10,902 nt of DNA from DATCSE01 sp036568605 (GTDB lineage: Bacteria; Pseudomonadota; Gammaproteobacteria; Burkholderiales; Burkholderiaceae_C): positions 1 through 10,902 of the forward strand of contig DATCSE010000430.1 of the NCBI GenBank assembly GCA_036568605.1, in the 5' to 3' direction. The position numbers and the translations under genes were made by a program. This document shows, in pieces, positions 5,409 through 10,902 of this stretch (its first letter is position 1; every line of letters starts with the position of its first letter). Below the pieces are notes generated by a model that worked only from the letters and a program-made list of their open reading frames with translations, did not search any database and was not told the DNA's origin.

Positions 5409-8400
5409 CAGGCGGGTTCCGGCGTGGCGGAGGGGGTCGTGGCAATCGGCGTGCCCAGCGAGCGCAGCACGTCGCGGATCAACTGGGCGCGGTCTTTCGG
5501 CAGCGGGGTGTCGCGCTCGATGCGCAGCTTGTCGTTGCCGGCGAGCTTGATGTGGCGGTTCTTCTGCACCAGCTCGATGATGCGCATCGCATCGACCGGC
5601 GGATTCGGGCGGAAGCTGATCACCATCAGCTTCTCGCCGGCGTCGATCTTGGTGACGCCGTACGGCTTGGCGAGCACGCGCAGGCGGTGCACGTCGAACA
5701 GCGTCTGGCCCTGCGGCGGCAGCTTGCCGAAGCGGTCGGTGATCTCCTCGAGCATCGCATCGATCTGCTCGGCCTTGTTCGCGCTGGCCAGGCGCTTGTA
5801 CAGCGAGAGCCGGGTGTGCACGTCGCCGCAGTACGCATCCGGCAGCAGCGCGGGCGCATGCAGGTTGATCTCCGTGGCGGCCGACAGCGGCGACAGCAGG
5901 TCCGGCTCGTGCCCCGCCTTCAGCGAGCGCACCGCTTCGGCGAGCATGTCGTTGTAGAGCTGGAAGCCCACCTCCATCATGTTGCCGCTCTGGTTGTCGC
6001 CCAGCACCTCGCCGGCGCCGCGGATCTCCAGGTCGTGCATCGCGAGGTAGAAGCCCGAGCCGAGCTCCTCCATCTGCTGGATCGCTTCCAGGCGCTGCGC
6101 CGCCTGCTTGGTCAGGCCTTCGACGTCCGGCACGAGCAGGTATGCGTAGGCCTGGTGGTGCGAGCGCCCGACCCGGCCGCGCAGCTGGTGCAGCTGCGCG
6201 AGGCCGAACTTGTCGGCTCGGCTGATCACGATGGTGTTCGCGCTGGGCACGTCGATGCCGGTCTCGATGATGGTCGAGCACAAGAGCACGTTGTGGCGCT
6301 GCGCGACGAAGTCGCGCATCACGCGCTCGAGCTCGCGCTCGGGCATCTGGCCGTGGGCGATCGCGATGCGCGCCTCGGGCAGCAGCTCGGCGAGCTTGTC
6401 GTGGCGCGCCTGGATGGTCTCGACCTCGTTGTGCAGGAAGTAGACCTGGCCGCCGCGCTTGAGCTCGCGCAGCACCGCCTCGCGGATCGCGCCGGTGGAC
6501 TCGTTGCGCACGAAGGTCTTGATCGCGAGGCGGCGCTGCGGCGCGGTCGCGATCACGCTGAGATCGCGCAAGCCCTCGAGCGCCATGCCCAGCGTGCGCG
6601 GGATCGGCGTCGCGGTCAGCGTCAGCACGTCGACCTCGGCGCGCATCGCCTTGATCGCCTCCTTGTGGCGCACGCCGAAGCGGTGCTCCTCGTCGATCAC
6701 GAGCAGGCCCAGGCGCTTGAACTTGACGTCCTTGGACAGCAGCTTGTGGGTGCCGATCACGATGTCTATCGTGCCGTCCTCCAGGCCTTCGAGCGCGGTC
6801 TTCACTTCCTTGGCCGAGCGGAAGCGCGACAGCTCGGCGACCTTGACCGGCCATTTGCCGAAGCGGTCGGCGATGTTCTGGTAGTGCTGCTCGGCCAGCA
6901 GCGTCGTCGGCGCGAGGATCGCGACCTGCTTGCCGCCGTTGACCGCGACGAACGCCGCGCGCAGCGCGACCTCGGTCTTGCCGAAGCCGACGTCGCCGCA
7001 GATCAGCCGGTCCATCGGGCGCGGCGAGATCATGTCCTGGACCACCGCATGGATCGCGGCCTGCTGGTCGGCCGTCTCCTCGAAGCCGAAGCTCGCGGCG
7101 AACGCCTCGTAGTCGTGGGGCGCGAAGCGGAACGCGAAGCCTTCGCGCGCGGCGCGGCGTGCGTAGAGGTTCAGCAGCTCGGCCGCGGTGTCGCGCACCT
7201 GCTCGGCGGCCTTGCGCTTGGCCTTGTCCCACTGCCCCGAGCCGAGCCTGTGCAGCGGCGCCTCTTCCGGGCTGACGCCGGTGTAGCGCGCGATCAGGTG
7301 CAGTTGCGCGACCGGGATCTTCAGCGTCGCCTTGTCGGCGTACTCGAGCTCGAGGAACTCGCTCGGACCGTCGCCCAGGTCGATGTTCGCGAGCCCCAGG
7401 TATCGACCGATGCCGTGGTTCACGTGCACGACCGGGTCGCCGACCTTCAGCTCCGACAGGTCCTTGATCAGCGCGTTGACGTCGCTGACCTGCTCCTGCT
7501 TGCGGCGCCGGCGCGTGGCCGGCGTGCTCGCGAACAGCTCGGTCTCGGTGACGAACTGGATCGCGATATTCGCGTCGGGCTCGAACCAGAAGAAGCCTTG
7601 CGCGAGCGGCGCCGCGGCGATCGCGAAGCGCTCGTCGCCGGCCTCGAATTCGGCCAGCGAGGCTACGCTGGGCGGCTCGATGCGGTTGTCGCGCAGCAAT
7701 TCCAGCAAGCTCTCGCGCCGGCCCTCGCTCTCGGCGACGATCAGCACGCGATGTGGTGTCGTGCCGACGTGGGTCTGCAGTTTCTTCAGCGGCTCGGGCG
7801 CCCCGCGGTCGGCCGCGAGATCAGGTAGCGGGCGGGCCCAGGCAACACCCTCACCCCGGCCCTCTCCCGCAAGCGGGAGAGGGAGAGAGGCGGGCGTTCC
7901 CTCTCCCGCTTGCGGGAGAGGGCTAGGGTGAGGGCCGCGCAGTGCCAACTGCGCATGCGCATTGCACAGCGCGAAGAAGTCCTCCGGCCGCAGGAACAGC
8001 TCCTCGGGCGGCAGGAGGGGCCGCTCCTTGTCGTGCTGCAGGAAACGATGGCGCTCGCGCGTGTCGGTCCAGAAGCGCTTCAGCGCCTCGTCGACCTCGC
8101 CGTGCAGCGCGAGCACGGCCGACTCGCCCAGGTACTCGAAGATCGTCGCGGTGGACTCGAAGAACAGCGGCAGGTAGTACTCGATGCCGGCGGTCGCGAT
8201 GCCGGTGCCGATGTCCTTGTACAGGCGCACCTTGGTCGGGTCGCCTTCCATCTTCTCGCGCCAGCGCGCGCGGAACGCGGCGCGCGCGTCCTCGTCCATC
8301 GGGAACTCGCGGCCGGGCAGCAGCCGCACCTCGGGCACCGGGTACAGGCTGCGCTGCGTGTCGGGGTCGAAGGTGCGGATCGAGTCGACCTCGTCGCCGA

Positions 8401-8953
8401 ACAGGTCGACGCGGTACGGCACCGCCGAGCCCATCGGGAACAGGTCGATGAGCCCGCCGCGCACCGCGTACTCGCCGGGCGATACGACCTGGCTCACGTG
8501 CGTGTAGCCGGCCAGCGTCAGCTGCGCCTTCAGCGCCGCTTCGTCGAGCTTCTCCTTCTGCTTGAAGTGGAAGGTGTAGCCCGCGAGGAAGCTGGGCGGC
8601 GCGAGCCGCACCAGCGCGGTCAAGGCCGGCAGCAGCACGACGTCGACATCGCGCTGCTGCTTGATGCGCCACAGCGTCGCGAGGCGTTCGGAGATCAGGT
8701 CCTGGTGTGGCGAGAACGTGTCGTACGGCAGCGTCTCCCAATCGGGGAACACCGCGATGCGCAGGCCCGGCGCGAAGAACGCGAGCTCGTCCTCGAGCCG
8801 CTGCGTGTCGGCCGGCTCGGCGGTGACGATCGCGGTGAGCTTGCCTTGCGCGGCCTGCGCCTGCGCGAAGCGCGCGAGCAGCAAGGCATCGGCCGAGCCG
8901 AGCGGGCGGGGCAGGGTGTAGCGTTTGCCGGGAGCGAGAACGGGCAGTTGCAT
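5408..8953 (-). CDS. mfd: Transcription-repair coupling factor Mfd
   Basis: 1181 residues. Mfd is an ATP-driven DNA translocase that removes stalled RNA polymerase and recruits UvrA. The N-terminal UvrB-like module runs to about residue 335 (TAEPADTQRLEDELAFF, FPDWETLPYDTFSPHQD, VSPGEYAVRGGLIDLFP). The RNA-polymerase-interacting domain starts near 500 (VGDPVVHVNHGIGRYLG). The superfamily 2 helicase core has Walker A GDVGFGKT at 653-660, DEEH at 754-757, the TATPIPRTL stretch, and a C-terminal half with IIETGIDVPSANT and QLRGRVGRSHH. The UvrA-masking domain 7 ends the protein. Length is about 30 residues over the usual 1150 because residues 340-369 are encoded by an inserted palindromic repeat (7848-7934). 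ATG 8953 starts at the conserved N-terminus (MQLPVLAPGKRY); the frame stays open upstream but into the divergent ispD region. serB follows with a one-base overlap. Confidence 0.97.
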   Translation of the reverse strand: MQLPVLAPGKRYTLPRPLGSADALLLARFAQAQAAQGKLTAIVTAEPADTQRLEDELAFFAPGLRIAVFPDWETLPYDTFSPHQDLISERLATLWRIKQQRDVDVVLLPALTALVRLAPPSFLAGYTFHFKQKEKLDEAALKAQLTLAGYTHVSQVVSPGEYAVRGGLIDLFPMGSAVPYRVDLFGDEVDSIRTFDPDTQRSLYPVPEVRLLPGREFPMDEDARAAFRARWREKMEGDPTKVRLYKDIGTGIATAGIEYYLPLFFESTATIFEYLGESAVLALHGEVDEALKRFWTDTRERHRFLQHDKERPLLPPEELFLRPEDFFALCNAHAQLALRGPHPSPLPQAGEGTPASLPLPLAGEGRGEGVAWARPLPDLAADRGAPEPLKKLQTHVGTTPHRVLIVAESEGRRESLLELLRDNRIEPPSVASLAEFEAGDERFAIAAAPLAQGFFWFEPDANIAIQFVTETELFASTPATRRRRKQEQVSDVNALIKDLSELKVGDPVVHVNHGIGRYLGLANIDLGDGPSEFLELEYADKATLKIPVAQLHLIARYTGVSPEEAPLHRLGSGQWDKAKRKAAEQVRDTAAELLNLYARRAAREGFAFRFAPHDYEAFAASFGFEETADQQAAIHAVVQDMISPRPMDRLICGDVGFGKTEVALRAAFVAVNGGKQVAILAPTTLLAEQHYQNIADRFGKWPVKVAELSRFRSAKEVKTALEGLEDGTIDIVIGTHKLLSKDVKFKRLGLLVIDEEHRFGVRHKEAIKAMRAEVDVLTLTATPIPRTLGMALEGLRDLSVIATAPQRRLAIKTFVRNESTGAIREAVLRELKRGGQVYFLHNEVETIQARHDKLAELLPEARIAIAHGQMPERELERVMRDFVAQRHNVLLCSTIIETGIDVPSANTIVISRADKFGLAQLHQLRGRVGRSHHQAYAYLLVPDVEGLTKQAAQRLEAIQQMEELGSGFYLAMHDLEIRGAGEVLGDNQSGNMMEVGFQLYNDMLAEAVRSLKAGHEPDLLSPLSAATEINLHAPALLPDAYCGDVHTRLSLYKRLASANKAEQIDAMLEEITDRFGKLPPQGQTLFDVHRLRVLAKPYGVTKIDAGEKLMVISFRPNPPVDAMRIIELVQKNRHIKLAGNDKLRIERDTPLPKDRAQLIRDVLRSLGTPIATTPSATPEPA
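7848..7934. repeat. Double-hairpin palindromic repeat inserted in frame inside mfd
   Basis: An 87-base element bounded by perfect 9-base inverted ends (CCCTCACCC and GGGTGAGGG). It holds two near-identical hairpins. The first, at 7860-7883, is CCCTCTCCCGC, loop AA, GCGGGAGAGGG. The second, at 7899-7922, has the same arms with loop TT. Between them is a short spacer of about 15 bases. On the mfd strand it reads through without a stop as residues 340-369 (GPHPSPLPQAGEG...GEGRGEG). This Pro/Gly/Glu-rich peptide is unlike the rest of Mfd and recurs, from memory, as a translated product of dispersed palindromic repeats in GC-rich proteobacteria. Its length is a multiple of three, which preserves the gene. 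Confidence 0.9.
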
Positions 8954-8969
8954 GCGGCCAGGGCCGAAC

Positions 8970-9000
8970 AAAAAAGCCCCGCGAGGCGTTCCACCGGGGC
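8970..9000 (-). terminator. Intrinsic-terminator-like hairpin in the mfd leader
   Basis: On the minus strand, GCCCCG (9000-8995) pairs with CGGGGC (8981-8976) around a 13-base loop that may fold further (GTGG with CCTC). Six T residues (8975-8970) follow immediately. This is the classic rho-independent terminator shape. It lies 16 bases upstream of the mfd start codon and, since ispD diverges, there is no upstream minus-strand gene for it to terminate. It is best read as a leader attenuator for mfd. It has no T-tract on the plus strand, so it does not work in that direction. Confidence 0.65.
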
Positions 9001-9015
9001 GAGCGATACAGCGGG

Positions 9016-9033
9016 GCGAATTATAGAATTCGC
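9016..9033. promoter_or_regulatory. Divergent mfd/ispD promoter core with palindrome and overlapping -10 boxes
   Basis: The palindrome GCGAATT-ATAG-AATTCGC is the only AT-rich spot in the 86-base gap between mfd and ispD. On the minus strand it holds a perfect TATAAT (9025-9020), placing the mfd start of transcription near 9013 and giving a leader of about 60 bases that contains the terminator-like hairpin. On the plus strand TATAGA (9022-9027) would serve ispD with a very short leader of only several bases. No convincing -35 box was found for either direction, and the minus-strand -35 would fall inside ispD. Confidence 0.5.
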
Positions 9034-9039
9034 GGCCAC

Positions 9040-9762
9040 ATGACGCTTGCCGCCGATTCTGTCCCACGCGACGACGCGCCGCGTCTGTATGCCCTGGTGC
9101 CGAGCGCCGGCATCGGCGCGCGCTCCGGCGCCGAGGGCCCGAAGCAGTACTGCATGCTGGGCGCACGCAGCGTGCTGGGCCATACGCTGGCGGCGTTGGC
9201 CGGTGTGCATCGCTTGAGCCTGGTGCTGGTCGTCGTGGGTTCGGGCGACACGCAGTTCGCGACGCATGTTGCCGGTTTTGACGATCGTGTCGCGGTCGCG
9301 CCCTGCGGTGGCGCCACGCGCGCACGCAGCGTGCGCAACGGCCTGGACGTGCTGCTCGAGCGCGGCGCGCGGCGCGGCGACTGGGTGCTCGTGCACGACG
9401 CGGCGCGTTGTCTCGTGCGACCCGAGTGGGTCGATGCGCTGATCGACGCGTGCATGGCGGATCCGGTCGGCGGCCTGCTCGCGCTGCCGGTGGCCGACAC
9501 GCTGAAGGCCGAGCGCGCCGGCCGCGTCGAAGCCACGCTGTCGCGCGAGGCGAAGTGGCAGGCGCAGACGCCGCAGATGTTTCGCATCGGCATGCTGGTC
9601 GACGCACTCGATCGTGCCGGCGACGCGGTCACCGACGAAGCGAGCGCGATCGAGGCGCTGGGTCACGCGCCCAGACTGATCGCGGCATCGCTCGAGAACT
9701 TCAAGGTCACGTACCCGGCGGACTTCGCGCTCGCCGAACGCCTGCTCAGGAGCCGCTCATGA
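9040..9762 (+). CDS. ispD: 2-C-methyl-D-erythritol 4-phosphate cytidylyltransferase IspD
   Basis: 240 residues. Transfers CMP from CTP to MEP, the third step of the MEP (non-mevalonate) isoprenoid pathway, in the cytoplasm. Motifs: the CTP-binding loop PSAGIGARSGAEGPKQY at 21-37 with R28 and K35; VHDAARC at 118-124 with D120; LPVADTLK at 149-156; QTPQMF at 176-181; TDEASAIE at 198-205; and NFKVTYPAD at 220-228 with K222 as substrate-binding lysine. Length fits the family with a short N-terminal tail. The usual RM after the glycine loop is RS here. No ribosome binding site is visible before ATG 9040, and the -10-like TATAGA ends only 12 bases upstream, so a near-leaderless message is possible. 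The stop overlaps the ispF start (ATGA). Confidence 0.96.
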   Translation: MTLAADSVPRDDAPRLYALVPSAGIGARSGAEGPKQYCMLGARSVLGHTLAALAGVHRLSLVLVVVGSGDTQFATHVAGFDDRVAVAPCGGATRARSVRNGLDVLLERGARRGDWVLVHDAARCLVRPEWVDALIDACMADPVGGLLALPVADTLKAERAGRVEATLSREAKWQAQTPQMFRIGMLVDALDRAGDAVTDEASAIEALGHAPRLIAASLENFKVTYPADFALAERLLRSRS

Positions 9763-10262
9763 ACACCCCCCGGATCAAGCCGCCGCTGTGGCGCATCGGC
9801 GAAGGGTGGGACACGCATGCCTTGGTGACCGGCCGCAAGCTCGTGCTCGGCGGCGTCGAGATCCCGCACACGCATGGCCTGCTGGGCCACTCGGATGCCG
9901 ACGCGCTGTGCCATGCGATCACCGATGCGCTGTTCGGCGCTGCGGCGCTGGGCGACATCGGCTTCCACTTTCCCGACACCGACCCGCAATACAAGGGCTC
10001 GGATTCGCTGGCCCTGCTCGCCGAGGCGGCGCGGCGCGTGCGCGGTGCCGGCTGGACGGTGGGCAACGTCGATGCGACCATCATCGCGCAGGCGCCGAAG
10101 ATGGCGCCGCACATCCTCGCGATGCGCCAGCGCATCGCGGCCGCGCTAACGGTCGCGATCGAGCAGGTCAGCGTGAAGGCGAAGACCGCCGAGAAGATGG
10201 GGCCGGTCGGGCAGGGCGAGGCGATCGAGGCGCGCGCGGTGTGCATGTTGTGGCGCGGGTGA
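9759..10262 (+). CDS. ispF: 2-C-methyl-D-erythritol 2,4-cyclodiphosphate synthase IspF
   Basis: 167 residues. Converts CDP-ME 2-phosphate to MEcPP with release of CMP, two enzymatic steps after IspD (IspE is not in this window). The active site looks complete: RIGEGWDTHAL at 12-22 with zinc ligands D18 and H20, HSDADALCHA at 44-53 with the third zinc ligand H52, DIGFHFPDTDP, KGSDSLALL, AQAPKM, and the CMP-binding KAKTAEKMGPVGQGEAIEA stretch near the C-terminus. The N-terminus is about ten residues longer than in E. coli. Start ATG 9759 is supported by AGGAG at 9748-9752 and by the 4-base overlap with the ispD stop. The enzyme normally works as a homotrimer with active sites between subunits. 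A REP unit begins 12 bases after the stop. Confidence 0.97.
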   Translation: MNTPRIKPPLWRIGEGWDTHALVTGRKLVLGGVEIPHTHGLLGHSDADALCHAITDALFGAAALGDIGFHFPDTDPQYKGSDSLALLAEAARRVRGAGWTVGNVDATIIAQAPKMAPHILAMRQRIAAALTVAIEQVSVKAKTAEKMGPVGQGEAIEARAVCMLWRG

Positions 10263-10273
10263 TCGAATGAGGA

Positions 10274-10344
10274 CCGTTCGGGCTGAGCCTGTCGAAGCCC
10301 GCGCGGACCTCGGTGCAGCCCTTCGACAAGCTCAGGGCGAACGG
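10274..10344. repeat. REP-like palindromic unit, inverted copy
   Basis: A single 71-base unit of the same family as the array at 4378-4677, in the opposite orientation. Plus strand opens with CCGTTCGGGCTGAGC then CTGTCGAAG and closes with CTTCGACAAGCTCAG then GGCGAACGG. Its outer arms match the complete array units, while the central 20 or so bases differ. It lies directly after ispF, before the nfeD-like gene, where no other terminator is visible. Confidence 0.9.
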
Positions 10345-10400
10345 GGCCTCGGATGGCGGTGAGTTCGTTCAATAGCCCACTTCACACGAATAGTTCCCCG

Positions 10401-10417
10401 GCCGCGTCGCACGCGGC
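10401..10417 (+). other. Small hairpin just upstream of the NfeD-like start
   Basis: GCCGCG and CGCGGC pair perfectly around a 5-base loop, ending 13 bases before GTG 10431. A GCCGGC at 10425-10430 could compete for part of the stem. No Shine-Dalgarno or clear promoter is seen in 10345-10430. It could modulate translation, but short GC palindromes are common by chance in such GC-rich DNA. Confidence 0.3.
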
Positions 10418-10430
10418 GTAGCATGCCGGC

Positions 10431-10902
10431 GTGAGGTGCAGCGCCCAACCTTGGCTGCGCGGGCTTGCTCTCTCGGTCGGCTTGATCGCCGGCGTTGCCG
10501 CGCAGGATGCTGCCGCGCCGGCCGCGGTGGCGGGCGGGCCTTCGGCTGCCGCGGCCGCGGCACCGGTCACCGTGCTGCGGATCGATGGTGCGATCGGTCC
10601 GGCGGGCGCCGAGTACGTCGTGCGGGCGCTGAACGATGCGGCGAAGCGTGAGGTGCCGCTGGTCGTGCTGCAGCTCGACACCCCGGGCGGGCTCGACACC
10701 GCGATGCGCGACATCATCAAGGCGATCCTCGCGTCGCCGGTGCCGGTTGCGTGTTTCGTCGCGCCGTCGGGCTCGCGCGCCGCCAGCGCCGGAACCTACA
10801 TCCTCTATGCCTGCCACGTCGCGGCGATGGCGCCGGCGACCACGCTGGGCTCGGCGACGCCGGTCGCGATCGGCTTGCCGACGCCGTCGCAGCCGCCCGC
10901 AT
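10431..10902 (+). CDS. NfeD-family membrane-bound serine protease (ClpP class), 5' part
   Basis: Runs off the window after about 157 codons. GTG 10431 is the only reasonable start: an in-frame TAG at 10419 blocks anything earlier. Residues 1-25 form a signal peptide or anchor (basic R2 and R10, core LALSVGLIAGVAA), followed by an Ala/Pro-rich linker to about residue 45. The ClpP/crotonase-fold protease domain then begins: VTVLRIDGAIGPAGAEYV, VVLQLDTPGGLDTAMRDII from about 78, and RAASAGTYIL from 116 with the probable nucleophile S119, as in the SAGT motif of NfeD proteases, which use a Ser-Lys dyad. The lysine and the C-terminal membrane and OB-like domains are beyond the window. Such proteins usually pair with a stomatin/slipin partner and are thought to act in membrane quality control; the partner gene would be expected downstream. 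Confidence 0.88.
   Translation, partial: MRCSAQPWLRGLALSVGLIAGVAAQDAAAPAAVAGGPSAAAAAAPVTVLRIDGAIGPAGAEYVVRALNDAAKREVPLVVLQLDTPGGLDTAMRDIIKAILASPVPVACFVAPSGSRAASAGTYILYACHVAAMAPATTLGSATPVAIGLPTPSQPPA

Noticed and set aside
5552..7828. A 758-codon open frame antisense to mfd, and similar long frames at 4758-5957 and 7910-9043
   Set aside because: They lie opposite clearly real genes in GC-rich DNA, where third-position GC removes stops from the complementary frame. Their translations are low-complexity (rich in Arg, Ala, Leu, Asp, Val) with no recognisable domain.
7840..7940. Frameshift or pseudogene signal in mfd because of the foreign peptide
   Set aside because: The reading frame is continuous on both sides with conserved Mfd sequence, and the element length (87) is a multiple of three.
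8970..9000. Terminator acting on the plus strand towards ispD
   Set aside because: On the plus strand the A-tract comes before the stem and no T-tract follows, so it only has terminator form on the minus strand.
1..10902. tRNA, rRNA, insertion sequence, prophage or defence-system genes
   Set aside because: Nothing resembling tRNA or rRNA, transposase or integrase motifs, or recognisable defence domains was found. The genes are housekeeping, regulatory or transport.

Overview
The window is GC-rich (about 70% by eye) bacterial chromosome. Gene content and order point to a betaproteobacterium, probably Burkholderiales. The main evidence is a divergent mfd / ispD-ispF arrangement with serB directly downstream of mfd, together with betaproteobacterial-looking IspD, Mfd and SerB sequences. 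This placement rests on remembered gene order and was not tested by a search.

Layout. (1) 1-2361, plus strand: the C-terminal part of a thiamine-pyrophosphate enzyme of the acetolactate synthase type overlaps by 4 bases a short, degenerate histidine-kinase-like gene. An intact OmpR-type response regulator follows 113 bases later. (2) 2365-4364: a YedA-like DMT exporter (minus) is divergent from an Lrp/AsnC regulator (plus). The regulator's stop overlaps the start of an RraA-fold protein. (3) 4365-4677: the convergent gap between rraA and serB is filled by four tandem copies of a palindromic REP-like unit with a 79-80 base period. The last copy contains the serB stop codon. (4) 4674-8953, minus strand: mfd and serB, overlapping by one base. 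The mfd coding sequence carries an 87-base double-hairpin repeat that stays in frame. (5) 8954-9039: a compact divergent mfd/ispD control region with overlapping -10-like boxes and a terminator-shaped hairpin in the mfd leader. (6) 9040-10262, plus strand: ispD and ispF, overlapping by 4 bases, both with intact active sites. They are followed by a fifth, inverted copy of the same REP family. (7) 10431 to the end: the 5' part of an NfeD-type membrane serine protease with a GTG start and a signal peptide.

How the genes work together. IspD and IspF catalyse two steps of the MEP isoprenoid pathway (IspE acts between them). Mfd couples stalled transcription to repair, and SerB makes L-serine. The Lrp regulator probably acts on its own divergent promoter region, which would control the exporter and the RraA-like gene. 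The histidine-kinase-like protein and the response regulator may be a signalling pair, but the kinase lacks canonical ATP-binding residues.

There is no obvious new defence system, mobile island or biosynthetic cluster here. The most interesting signals are the repeat built into mfd, the REP array that ends serB, the putative mfd leader attenuator, and the degenerate kinase.
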